The notes under the pieces: generated by a model
The model's database searches: none
Told to the model about the DNA's origin: nothing
Seen by the model: the letters and a program-made list of their open reading frames with translations, nothing else
Shown here: positions 17,654 to 24,534 of the stretch, piece after piece
Layout: each line of letters opens with the position of its first letter
How positions within the stretch are numbered: the first letter of the stretch is position 1
Made by a program: the position numbers and the translations under genes
Assembly: GCF_016836705.1 (NCBI RefSeq)
Contig: NZ_JAFCGY010000003.1
Coordinates: 310,001 to 374,000 of the forward strand
Direction of reading: 5' to 3'
DNA: 64,000 bases
Source: Mesorhizobium caraganae
Lineage (GTDB): Bacteria; Pseudomonadota; Alphaproteobacteria; Rhizobiales; Rhizobiaceae

Positions 17654-17858
17654 TGCCCGACAAGCCTTGCCAGGCAGTTGTCGTCAAGGGCCAAGGAGGC
17701 CCGGCGCCCTCCTTTTGACGCTGAACAAACCAGAGGGCGCCGAACCTTATAGCGACAGCGCTTTGAGGGAAGCGCGCCGAGTAGTGAGTGTACCGCTCTC
17801 GCTAGAGTTGTGGGAATACAGCCTTTTGGACGATGGTCGGCAGCGAACGCTGGTGAAG

Positions 17859-17899
17859 ATGGCCGGCGCCGCAAGGCCTTAGGCGGGGGCGCCGGCCAT
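17859..17899. repeat. GGCCGG hairpin family, copy 4
   Basis: Perfect 12-bp inverted repeat ATGGCCGGCGCC / GGCGCCGGCCAT with a 17-base loop. Same core as copies 1-3. Confidence 0.7.
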
Positions 17900-18589
17900 G
17901 GCGGAAAATGGGTCCGCCGCCAAGATACACTAACAGACGGGCCGCGAGCTGCCTGATCAGCGCCGGCCGGACGGGTAATCAGGTCCGCCGCAACTCAAGC
18001 GATACCTGATTCTTGACGTAACGTCAGGGGCGGGTCAACCGCCAAGCTCGCTTATACCCTGCTACCGTACTGGCAGCAGAAGGACGGTGACCGGCTGCCA
18101 TTTACGAAGCACGAGGCCATGCCGATCATGTCGCGCTGCCGGTAGCGCCAGACCGCGGCGGCGAGCGCGCGCTGGCGAGACTACTAGCGGCCCAGCGGTC
18201 AAGGCGGGGGGCTTGGGGGTTTTGACCACCGGGCCTAACCGGCAAATAGGTGCCGGCTGGCGAGAGATCATACGCCGATATAACCTATTGTAGAATGGGG
18301 CTCCCTCCGTTCCCGAATCGTGCAAGACACGTTCTTACATTAGGGAGTCCTAAACAAACGCGAGCGTCGCCTGGCGATGCTCAAGTGCCGCGCCGCCGGC
18401 CACCAGCAGTCCGCCGCGTGCCCCCACGCGACGGACCTCTGATGGGAGCGGCTACATCCCTAAAGGAATCGACCGCTTGTAGTTGTATTTTGAACTGCCG
18501 GGATCGCGTTAGCCTATGGTGTGATCGCGGAAGCCCGAGGAGATCGGCGACCAAGTGCAGATCGAGGAGATCACGCCGAAGAAGAAGCG
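17900..18589. other. Gene-poor stretch with gene fragments
   Basis: No intact gene. Around 18030-18146 a plus-strand frame reads AKLAYTLLPYWQQKDGDRLPF and stops after MSRCR. At 18531-18594 another frame reads KPEEIGDQVQIEEITPKKKR then stop, directly after an in-frame TGA. Both look like C-terminal tails of decayed genes. At 17951-17978 CCTGAT...ATCAGG forms an inverted repeat. Confidence 0.4.
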
Positions 18590-18835
18590 CTAGCGGTCCT
18601 TGTTGGCCTCGAAATACTTCAGGACCATCTTGGCGGTGAAATCCGAGTCCACTATCCCCTGGCGCATTCGATTCATAAGCGCGTCGGAGACCGCCGGCTT
18701 AGGCGTGAAGTACCAGCCATCGACGCATTTTGTGATCTGCTCGCAGCGCAGAATTCGGGACAAATGATATTCGACATAGCTGGGCTTAGTGATGAAGCCA
18801 TGCTCGCCTGGTTCGATCGTGCAGGCAGGCGGCAA
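18590..18835 (-). CDS. Small hypothetical protein
   Basis: Up to 81 codons; the convincing part runs YVEYHLSRILRCEQITKCVD, GWYFTPKPAVSDALMNRM and KMVLKYFEANKDR, which has protein-like composition and helical periodicity. The first start is TTG at 18835 without a ribosome site, so the real N-terminus is uncertain. It converges on a decayed reading-frame tail at 18594. No family recognised. Confidence 0.45.
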   Translation of the reverse strand: MPPACTIEPGEHGFITKPSYVEYHLSRILRCEQITKCVDGWYFTPKPAVSDALMNRMRQGIVDSDFTAKMVLKYFEANKDR

Positions 18836-18885
18836 GTATCGCGTTCAGATTGATCACTTGCTCGGCTCGTCATCGTGGTGCAGTC

Positions 18886-19527
18886 ATGAACGCGCACACG
18901 CCCACCTTAAAGCCCCTTGGCATACCGCCGGGGATGAACCCGAGCGATTGGCGGCAGTCGGTCGAGAATCGGCTGAACGATCTCCTAGACCGTGCTAGGA
19001 GCCTGATAACGGCACTCGACCTCATGGAAGCCGATTGCGATCTGGAGGAGACGGCCGACGACGAGCCGTCACTTGGATGGACGGAGCGGGACGGACATGG
19101 CTTAGCGTCATACCTTGCGCCGAACCTTCCGGCTGGTGACGCGCTCGACCTCGAAATGGACAACAGCGACGACGAGGAAGGTGGCGACGAGGAGCCCATG
19201 ATGGGCGCTATCGAACGCCATCCAACGTCGCGGGAAAGCCCATGGGGCCGCAGCGGCGAATTAACGGTCGCGCACTACGGCAGCAACTCGCAAGAGGATT
19301 GGGCGGGCTCCCGCGCCACGCTCCCAGGCCATGACGAACGCGAGGCCGAAAACGAGCATGGGGGCGACGTGCTGGACGAGCCGCACCACAGGGAGGAAGG
19401 CGAGCCGTCGCTCGGCTGGACGAACCATATTGACCAGCGGCTCTCGGGGAAAGTTGACCCATCGGTCTGGTTCGAAGACGGCGAGTTCGACAGCGGCGAC
19501 CCGCCGGAACAGCCAGACCACAACTGA
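18886..19527 (+). CDS. Acidic hypothetical protein with duplicated EPSLGWT motif
   Basis: 213 aa from ATG 18886 (MNAHTPTLKPLGIPPG). The first 60 residues contain a helix with SVENRLNDLLDRARSLITAL. The rest is very acidic (EETADDEP, DNSDDEEGGDEEP, DEREAEN) and carries the motif (D/G)EPSLGWT twice, near residues 60 and 170. It looks like an intrinsically disordered protein. I recall similar acidic EPSLGWT proteins near mobile regions of rhizobia, but no function. It ends 8 bp before the tRNA-like sequence on the other strand. Confidence 0.65.
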   Translation: MNAHTPTLKPLGIPPGMNPSDWRQSVENRLNDLLDRARSLITALDLMEADCDLEETADDEPSLGWTERDGHGLASYLAPNLPAGDALDLEMDNSDDEEGGDEEPMMGAIERHPTSRESPWGRSGELTVAHYGSNSQEDWAGSRATLPGHDEREAENEHGGDVLDEPHHREEGEPSLGWTNHIDQRLSGKVDPSVWFEDGEFDSGDPPEQPDHN

Positions 19528-19534
19528 AGTAAAT

Positions 19535-19610
19535 TGGTGCACTCGGCAGGGCTCGAACCTGCATCTGCCTCCGGGAGGTCCCGCTCTTTCCTAGATTGAG
19601 CTACGAGCGC
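19535..19610 (-). tRNA. tRNA-like sequence with abnormal anticodon arm
   Basis: On the minus strand, a perfect 7-bp acceptor stem (GCGCTCG with CGAGTGC, one G-T), discriminator A and encoded CCA, a 4-bp D stem (GCTC/GAGC), and a perfect 5-bp T stem (GCAGG/CCTGC) with loop TTCGAGC. Between base 26 and the T stem there are only 19 bases, too few for a standard anticodon arm plus variable loop, and the only good pairing there is CCTC/GAGG with a 3-base loop. The amino acid cannot be assigned. Either a decayed tRNA gene or a tRNA mimic. Confidence 0.55.
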
Positions 19611-19709
19611 TAATTTTGGCAGGGTACAAGGCAAGCGTCGTTTGATCGATCTGGAGATTAGCGGTAACCGCCGCCTGCAATAGAAGTAGGCAAGATGCTA
19701 GATGCCTAA

Positions 19710-19743
19710 GCCCGCTGCCTCACGGTGGCGGGCCTTTCGCTTT
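19710..19743 (+). terminator. Terminator, repeated family
   Basis: GCCCGC stem, loop TGCCTCACGGTG, GCGGGC stem, then CTTTCGCTTTT. Stem and loop are identical or nearly identical to those at 20101-20129 and 20726-20754, although no gene clearly ends just upstream. Confidence 0.75.
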
Positions 19744-19795
19744 TGCACCGCTCTGTTTAGCTTTGGTGAGCCAAGATTGGATGGGGGAGCTTCTA

Positions 19796-20101
19796 ATGGC
19801 AGATGGTGTCGCTAGAATTGAGGTTCAGCATCAAGACGCCAATCACGCGCTGTTCCTCGTGCTGTTCGAGTGTTGCCTTATGATCAGCGAAGCCAGCGAC
19901 ACGGAATCGGACGCAGCCGTCACCTATGCCAAAAACATTCAGAGCTCAGGCAAGTCGAAGATGGCCAACAAAGAGATAGCCGACTGCGCCTACCACCTTA
20001 CACTCCACCTAAAATCGTGGCCCGATCCGAGGGCTGACACGATCAGGAGGGTCCTCGCGCATCTTATGCAAGCCGATCGGTGGGAATCAAAGCTTAGGTA
20101 G
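19796..20101 (+). CDS. Hypothetical cytosolic protein
   Basis: 101 aa from ATG 19796, selected because GGGGGAG lies at ideal distance. Sequence MADGVARIEVQHQDANHALFLV...CCLMISEASDTESDAAVTYA is helical with no signal peptide or membrane segment. The last base of the stop codon TAG is the first base of a terminator hairpin, so the gene ends exactly at its terminator. No family recognised. Confidence 0.6.
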   Translation: MADGVARIEVQHQDANHALFLVLFECCLMISEASDTESDAAVTYAKNIQSSGKSKMANKEIADCAYHLTLHLKSWPDPRADTIRRVLAHLMQADRWESKLR

Positions 20102-20129
20102 CCCGCTGCCTCACGGTAGCGGGCTTTTT
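20101..20129 (+). terminator. Terminator fused to the stop codon
   Basis: GCCCGC, loop TGCCTCACGGTA, GCGGGC, TTTTT. The first G is the last base of the preceding stop codon TAG. Confidence 0.85.
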
Positions 20130-20135
20130 CGTTGC

Positions 20136-20351
20136 TCAGCCCCTACGTCTCGATGCCGAGCTGCGGAACGCAAACGTCGTGATGTCGTCACGGGAAATCC
20201 CGATGTCGCTGAGCATGTCGTCTGGTGACTCGCTCAACTCGTCCGTTGCCTTCAACAGCGCCTTCTGCCCGGCTCGATGACGGAGCCAATAGGCGAGCGG
20301 ACCAACTGCGACAAGAGGAAGATTCACAAGCATAGGAAGGTTCACAAGCAT
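20136..20351 (-). CDS. DUF1127-type small protein with tandem-duplicated start
   Basis: 71 aa from ATG 20351, which has GGGAG at good spacing. The N-terminus is a perfect protein-level duplication MLVNLP-MLVNLP, encoded by an 18-bp direct repeat. A hydrophobic stretch (LVAVGPLAYWL) follows, then the DUF1127-like helix LSESPDDMLSDIGISRDDI. DUF1127 proteins of alphaproteobacteria include small RNA-turnover and phosphate or arginine metabolism factors; the role here is unknown. The duplication gives two in-frame ATGs, only the first with a ribosome site. Confidence 0.65.
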   Translation of the reverse strand: MLVNLPMLVNLPLVAVGPLAYWLRHRAGQKALLKATDELSESPDDMLSDIGISRDDITTFAFRSSASRRRG

Positions 20352-20755
20352 CGGAGCACTCCCTTCACCGCTGCAGGAAACTGCACGTAGCCTACGCCGA
20401 TTAGCTCGATGCGTCTGTGACAAAATTCACAGATGCCTCACGGCGGCGGGCAAATCATCTACCAGCGGAGCTAGGGTTTTTCCGCTCAATAACATCGGTT
20501 GAGTCTTGGACATCGTTTCCCCCTCCCGTGAACCTCAATACTCGCAGGAAAGACTTGGTACCGGCACCGGATGCCGAGGGGCTGCCTCAGGCGGGCTTTC
20601 CTGTGGCAGAAAAGTCACGCAGCTTGAATATGCAGAGCTTCAACCGGCGCGAGCTTATTATCCAGCTAAGCGAGGCGTACCGTTGTTTTTGCGGGCAAAG
20701 GGGCTGCCCGACCTCCCGAACTAGCGCCCGCTGCCTCACGGTGGCGGGCTTTTTG
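20352..20755. other. Intergenic stretch with degenerate and intact terminator copies
   Basis: Holds a half copy of the repeated terminator (GCCTCACGGCGGCGGGC at about 20434-20451, left arm lost) and an intact copy at 20726-20754. A plus-strand frame ending TAG at 20724 sits directly before the intact terminator, but its only early start is TTG without a ribosome site. TCGCAGGAAAGA occurs at about 20544 and again at about 21311. Confidence 0.45.
20726..20754 (+). terminator. Terminator, repeated family
   Basis: GCCCGC, loop TGCCTCACGGTG, GCGGGC, TTTTT. The same stem and loop as the copy at 19710. Confidence 0.8.
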
Positions 20756-21139
20756 TCAGCTCCGCAGGCTTACTGCGAGTGTTTTGGGTGGTCCCCACAT
20801 ACCGCCTGTAAAACTGTCAGAATCGGCGATCTGCAAGACGTTCACCTCTCTTGGATATTTTTTTCCGAACCAACTTTCATATTCGATCTCAATCGGAAAC
20901 TCCGCCTGCGCGATCCAAAAGCTTTGACGCGGATCTCTATGGGTTAGACCAAAAGAGCATGACGTCCGAGCACCGTTGTGGAGGAGTCGGATCACCCTGG
21001 AAGGCTCGAAACAAGCCAACCAAAGGCCCTTGTTCTCGTCGTTGGCGCCGGCGCCGAGCGCCGCCTCAAGCGCTGTCTGATCGCTGATGAAAAGCTTGAT
21101 ATTCTTTGCCGGGATCGATCCGGACGTGGTGCGTCTCAA
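20756..21139 (-). CDS. Hypothetical protein, downstream partner of a small membrane peptide
   Basis: 127 aa if translation starts at TTG 21139, which overlaps the TGA stop of the upstream 45-codon gene (TTGA), a coupling arrangement. The sequence is well formed: NIKLFISDQTALEAALGA, NKGLWLACFEPSRVIRLL, FWIAQAEFPIEIEYESWFG and FTGGMWGPPKTLAVSLRS. It is soluble, with no signal peptide and no catalytic motif I recognise. Upstream in-frame ATG 21256 would overlap the partner gene extensively and lacks a ribosome site. Downstream, it converges on a terminator. Confidence 0.55.
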   Translation of the reverse strand: MRRTTSGSIPAKNIKLFISDQTALEAALGAGANDENKGLWLACFEPSRVIRLLHNGARTSCSFGLTHRDPRQSFWIAQAEFPIEIEYESWFGKKYPREVNVLQIADSDSFTGGMWGPPKTLAVSLRS

Positions 21140-21273
21140 CCATCGCCGTGATGATTGGGCGAAACTGACGTCGCCAAAAAGTGCAGCGACAGTCCAAGGG
21201 CGATCACAGTCGCGAAGACCCCCGCGAAGTTGAGCCAGTCCACGCTGAACAACCAATGGATGAGATCCTTCAC
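21136..21273 (-). CDS. Small single-pass membrane peptide
   Basis: 45 codons starting with GTG at 21273 (GGGGATGGGGCA upstream). The product has an amphipathic start (KDLIHWLFSVDW) and one membrane segment (LNFAGVFATVIALGLSLHFLA), then a short tail with NHHGDG. It precedes and overlaps the 127-aa gene. Small membrane peptide plus soluble partner is a layout seen in toxin-antitoxin and membrane-regulator pairs, but nothing proves either. Confidence 0.5.
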   Translation of the reverse strand: MKDLIHWLFSVDWLNFAGVFATVIALGLSLHFLATSVSPNHHGDG

Positions 21274-21343
21274 TGCCCCATCCCCTTTTGTCGCGTGTAC
21301 CTGCCGATTGTCGCAGGAAAGAACTGGCACCGCAATTGGCGGC

Positions 21344-21370
21344 GCCCGGCTCACACTGGCGGGCTTTTTG
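21344..21370 (+). terminator. Terminator, divergent member of the repeated family
   Basis: GCCCG, loop GCTCACACTGG, CGGGC, TTTTT. On the plus strand no gene is clearly upstream; it may be a remnant of a lost cassette. Confidence 0.65.
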
Positions 21371-21449
21371 TTAGCCTATGGTTAGCCCGTCTGGAAACCG
21401 ACCTTCACCGTTTCGGAAGCGAAATACTATCCGCCTGTGCTTGATAATT

Positions 21450-21525
21450 TGGTGAGCGCGTCGGGGTTCGAACCCGAGACCTACTGATTAAAAGTCAGTT
21501 GCTCTACCGGCTGAGCTACGCGCTC
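21450..21525 (-). tRNA. tRNA-Lys (anticodon UUU)
   Basis: Complete cloverleaf on the minus strand: acceptor GAGCGCG / CGCGCTC, D arm GCTC...GAGC, anticodon arm ACTGA-CTTTTAA-TCAGT with anticodon TTT, T arm CGGGTTCGAACCCCG, and encoded CCA. It marks the right border of the gene-poor accessory region whose left border carries a 3' tRNA-Lys-like fragment. Confidence 0.95.
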
Positions 21526-21781
21526 CCGCGGGCTTTAAAGGCCGCCCTCGAAATTGCGCGGAACATAGGGAGAGTGCCGCGACCGGTCAACCGGAAAAAG
21601 ATGGCGCTTTCACCGAGGTTTCCGCCATCGCCTGACGCCCTGCAAATTGCCTTGGCAGGACGCCCGGTGAGCCGCTCCCGCAATGAGGTCGCCGCTTCAA
21701 AATCTGCAGGCGTGTGAGATGGTCTTTTCTTCTCCGGTTCATTGGAGAAACATTACAAATCAGCAACTTAATGTTTTGGCT
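21526..21781. other. Intergenic region between tRNA-Lys and the stress promoter
   Basis: No gene seen. Base composition returns to that of the core chromosome here. Confidence 0.5.
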
Positions 21782-21806
21782 GGAACCATCGCACCGTCGA
21801 GCCGTT
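21782..21806 (+). promoter_or_regulatory. EcfG (RpoE2)-type general stress promoter
   Basis: GGAAC at 21782-21786, 16-base spacer, CGTT at 21803-21806, matching the alphaproteobacterial EcfG -35/-10 consensus GGAAC-N16/17-CGTT. It lies 43 bp upstream of the BA14K gene start. Confidence 0.6.
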
Positions 21807-21849
21807 CACTCCCCACAAGGGACGTCAACCACCCTTTCAGGAGAAGATC

Positions 21850-22335
21850 ATGAACAAGATCGCAACGGGTCTGCTGGCGACCACACTATCAGTTTCATTC
21901 GCGGCCGCGGCGATCCTGCCGGCTGACGCCGCGCAGATGTTCGTCCCGCAGGCAACGACGACGTCGTCCGATATCGTGAAGGTCGGCGAGTCTCATCCTG
22001 AGCGGTATGAACAGTGGCGTCGTGGCAAGCGCCATTTCAACGGCAACCGCAATTTTGCCCGCAACAATGATAGCGGGGCCTATTGGAATGGCCATCGCGG
22101 CTATCGCGATTACCACCGCGGCTACCGTCGTCATGGCGACTATTGGTTCCCGCTGGCTGCCTTCGCCACTGGCGCCTTGATCACCGGCGCAATCGTCAAC
22201 AGCGAGAACAACCGCGTCTACGAAGGCAACGCCCATGTGCAGTGGTGCTACGACCACTATCGCAGTTACCGCGCCTCGGACAACACCTTCCAGCCGAACT
22301 ACGGCGGCAGACAGCAGTGCAATTCGCCGTACTGA
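21850..22335 (+). CDS. BA14K family secreted protein
   Basis: 161-aa protein with a signal peptide (MNKIATGLLATTLSVSFAAA, cut near ADAA). A low-complexity Arg/His/Tyr/Asn-rich middle (GNRNFARNN, HRGYRDYHRGYRRHG) is followed by one hydrophobic segment (FPLAAFATGALITGAIV) and the C-terminal BA14K signature HVQWCYDHYRSYRASDNTF with two cysteines. The Brucella homologue is an immunoreactive, lectin-like envelope protein. AGGAGAAG precedes the ATG. It is probably induced by general stress through the EcfG-type promoter, and a strong terminator follows. Confidence 0.88.
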   Translation: MNKIATGLLATTLSVSFAAAAILPADAAQMFVPQATTTSSDIVKVGESHPERYEQWRRGKRHFNGNRNFARNNDSGAYWNGHRGYRDYHRGYRRHGDYWFPLAAFATGALITGAIVNSENNRVYEGNAHVQWCYDHYRSYRASDNTFQPNYGGRQQCNSPY

Positions 22336-22366
22336 TCCAAGAATGAGTAGCTGACGAGTATGAGTA

Positions 22367-22395
22367 AAAACCCGCGCCGAGATGGCGCGGGTTTT
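22367..22395 (+). terminator. Terminator after the BA14K gene
   Basis: Perfect 10-bp stem AACCCGCGCC / GGCGCGGGTT with loop GAGAT, followed by TTTTC; A-rich on the left, so possibly active in both directions. Confidence 0.85.
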
Positions 22396-22427
22396 CTGTA
22401 TGGCTTGTCACAAGCCGGCGGTTCAGC

Positions 22428-22907
22428 TCAACTCGCCCAGCCAATGGTCTTCAAGATCAAATAGAGGCCACCGCCTTCTCCGCGTGGAGACCGATAAACT
22501 CCGAGAGCGCCGCAAATTCGAACCATGGTCGCGGACAATTCCCAACCGAGCACTTCCAGATCGTCTTGAGCATCCGTCACATAGGCCTGCGCCAGTTCCT
22601 TAATGCCGTTCTTCTCTCCGAACGATCGAACCAGCTTTGCGTCGACAAGCAGTTCGCTAGGCAGGTTTGAGTTCGACCAGGCCCAAAGCCAGTTGCTGGC
22701 CTTCGCGCTGGTGCTACCTGCAATCTGGATTTCGGCGACAACTCTGACGATGTTCTGGTCTGAAAAGAGAAGCTTTCCGGATGTCAGATCATAGTCGTAG
22801 CGGGACCAGTTACCCAGGTTGAAGTCGCCCTCGAGTCGCTTGTTCTTCGCGTTCAGCTGGTCGATAGCCTCGTCGCGCCAAGCAGGATACCAATCTGGAC
22901 TTGTCAT
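22428..22907 (-). CDS. DUF6882-like protein
   Basis: 159-aa soluble protein. The pattern SGKLLFSDQNIVRVVAEIQI, SKASNWLWAWSNSNLP and FGEKNGIKELAQAYV resembles the DUF6882 family, whose members bear a conserved W-x-W-x-W/N segment after an alpha-beta start. No signal peptide. It sits 44 bp downstream of glpK on the same strand and could be read through with it, but no functional link is known. Confidence 0.7.
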   Translation of the reverse strand: MTSPDWYPAWRDEAIDQLNAKNKRLEGDFNLGNWSRYDYDLTSGKLLFSDQNIVRVVAEIQIAGSTSAKASNWLWAWSNSNLPSELLVDAKLVRSFGEKNGIKELAQAYVTDAQDDLEVLGWELSATMVRICGALGVYRSPRGEGGGLYLILKTIGWAS

Positions 22908-22951
22908 GCCCCCTCGCTCAGCAAAACCAAATCATTTCGCGGTCCGCCGAT

Positions 22952-24445
22952 CTATTGCGCGCTTAGCGTCCTGCGCACCGCATCGCGCCAGCCCGCCAGT
23001 TTTGCCGAACGAACGGTGGCATCCATGTCCGGCTTGAAGCGCCTCTCGAGCGCCCAGCTCCTGGCAAAATCCCTCGCCTTCGGCCACACACCCGCCTTCG
23101 AGCCGGCAAGCCACGCGGCGCCTAGCGCCGTCGTCTCCAGGATGGTCGGACGGTCGACCGGCGCGTCGAGAATGTCGGCCAGTCGCTGCATCGTCCAGTC
23201 GGAGGCCACCATGCCGCCGTCGACGCGAAGCACGGTTTTGGCCGAAGCTCCTTTCCAGTCCTTGCGCATCGCGTCGAGCAGATCGCGCGTCTGGTAGGCG
23301 ACGGATTCGAGTGCGGCGCGGGCGAACTCCGCCGGGCCTGAATTACGGGTCAGGCCGAAGATCGCGCCACGCGCCTCGGCGTCCCAGTGCGGCGCGCCCA
23401 GCCCGACGAAAGCCGGCACCAGATAGACATTCTGCGTCGGGTCCGCGGTCGCCGCCAGCACGCCGCTGTGCTCGGCCTTGCCGATTACTTTGATGCCGTC
23501 GCGCAGCCATTGCACGGCAGCACCGGCGATGAAGATCGAGCCTTCCAGCGCATAGGTGGTCTTGCCATTCAGCCGGTAAGCGATGGTGGTCAACAGCCGG
23601 TTCTTCGAGCGCACCAGATCGGCGCCCGTGTTGAGCAGCGCAAAACAGCCGGTGCCATAGGTCGATTTCATCATGCCCGGCTCGAAACAGGCCTGGCCGA
23701 TGGTCGCCGCGTGTTGGTCACCCGCCACGCCGAGGATCTTTATCCCGGCGCCAAACAGCCTTTTCTCCGTCACGCCGTAGTCGTCGGCGCAATCCTTGAC
23801 CTGCGGCAGCATCGCGACCGGGATGCGCAGGATGGAGAGCAGCTCGTCGTCCCAGACATTTTTCTCGATGTTGTAGACCAGCGTGCGCGAAGCGTTGGTG
23901 GCGTCGGTTGCGTGAACCTTGCCGCCGGTCAGCCGCCAGATCAAAAAACTGTCGATGGTGCCGGCGAGCAATTCGCCCTTTTCGGCGCGTTTTCTGGCGC
24001 CCTTCACCTTGTCCAGCATCCAGGCGATCTTGGTGCCGGAGAAATAGGGATCGAGCAGCAGACCGGTTTTTTTGGTGAATGTCTTTTCCAGCCCCTGATT
24101 CTTCAGCTTCTGGCAGAGCGGCGCGGTGCGCCTGTCCTGCCAGACGATGGCATTGTGGATCGGCTCGCCCGTCGCCTTGTCCCAGATGACGACGGTTTCG
24201 CGCTGGTTGGTGATGCCGATCGCCGCCACATCGGACGCCTCGCGGCCGGCGGCCTTCAGCGCGCCTTTGACCGTGGCGACGACGGTCGCCCAGATGTCCT
24301 CCGGGTCGTGCTCGACCCAGCCGGAGGCCGGGTAATGCTGGGTGAATTCCTGCTGCTTGCTGCCGGCAACCTTCATCTCACCGTCGAACAGGATCGCCCT
24401 GGTCGATGTCGTGCCCTGGTCGATCGCAAGGATGTATCCGGTCAT
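22952..24445 (-). CDS. glpK: Glycerol kinase
   Basis: 497-aa FGGY-family kinase converting glycerol plus ATP to glycerol 3-phosphate. The N-terminal phosphate-binding loop [16 protein letters not shown], the substrate loop [24 protein letters not shown] and the C-terminal [14 protein letters not shown] are all visible. It is the last gene of the glpR-D-S-T-P-Q-U-V-K cluster, separated from glpV by 89 bp holding a strong hairpin. In Rhizobium this operon is induced by glycerol and repressed through GlpR. Confidence 0.96.
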   Translation of the reverse strand: MTGYILAIDQGTTSTRAILFDGEMKVAGSKQQEFTQHYPASGWVEHDPEDIWATVVATVKGALKAAGREASDVAAIGITNQRETVVIWDKATGEPIHNAIVWQDRRTAPLCQKLKNQGLEKTFTKKTGLLLDPYFSGTKIAWMLDKVKGARKRAEKGELLAGTIDSFLIWRLTGGKVHATDATNASRTLVYNIEKNVWDDELLSILRIPVAMLPQVKDCADDYGVTEKRLFGAGIKILGVAGDQHAATIGQACFEPGMMKSTYGTGCFALLNTGADLVRSKNRLLTTIAYRLNGKTTYALEGSIFIAGAAVQWLRDGIKVIGKAEHSGVLAATADPTQNVYLVPAFVGLGAPHWDAEARGAIFGLTRNSGPAEFARAALESVAYQTRDLLDAMRKDWKGASAKTVLRVDGGMVASDWTMQRLADILDAPVDRPTILETTALGAAWLAGSKAGVWPKARDFARSWALERRFKPDMDATVRSAKLAGWRDAVRRTLSAQ

Positions 24446-24476
24446 TAGTCCTCCCGGTAGCTCGCTTATACAAACA

Positions 24477-24503
24477 GGGGAGACGGCACGATGCCGCCTC
24501 CCC
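24477..24503 (-). terminator. Intercistronic hairpin between glpV and glpK
   Basis: 12-bp stem GGGGAGGCGGCA / TGCCGTCTCCCC (one G-T) with a 3-base loop on the minus strand, no long T run. More likely an attenuator or 3'-end stabiliser of the binding-protein message than a full terminator. Confidence 0.6.
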
Positions 24504-24534
24504 GTTCACTATGATCCTGGCGCGTATGCCAAGC

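Noticed and set aside
14481..17899. CRISPR array
   Set aside because: The repeats are irregularly spaced hairpins without uniform spacers or cas genes.
20506..20724. Plus-strand frame ending exactly at a terminator
   Set aside because: Only a TTG start without ribosome site and a low-quality protein; kept only as a note in the intergenic entry.
19700..20760. Integron gene-cassette array
   Set aside because: The repeats are simple terminators with T runs; they lack the core-site GTTRRRY and attC architecture, and there is no intI.
13518..21525. Intact prophage or integrative element
   Set aside because: No integrase, transposase, relaxase or phage structural gene was found; only border and repeat evidence remains.
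23387..24448. Long plus-strand frame opposite glpK
   Set aside because: Antisense shadow; glpK is unmistakable.
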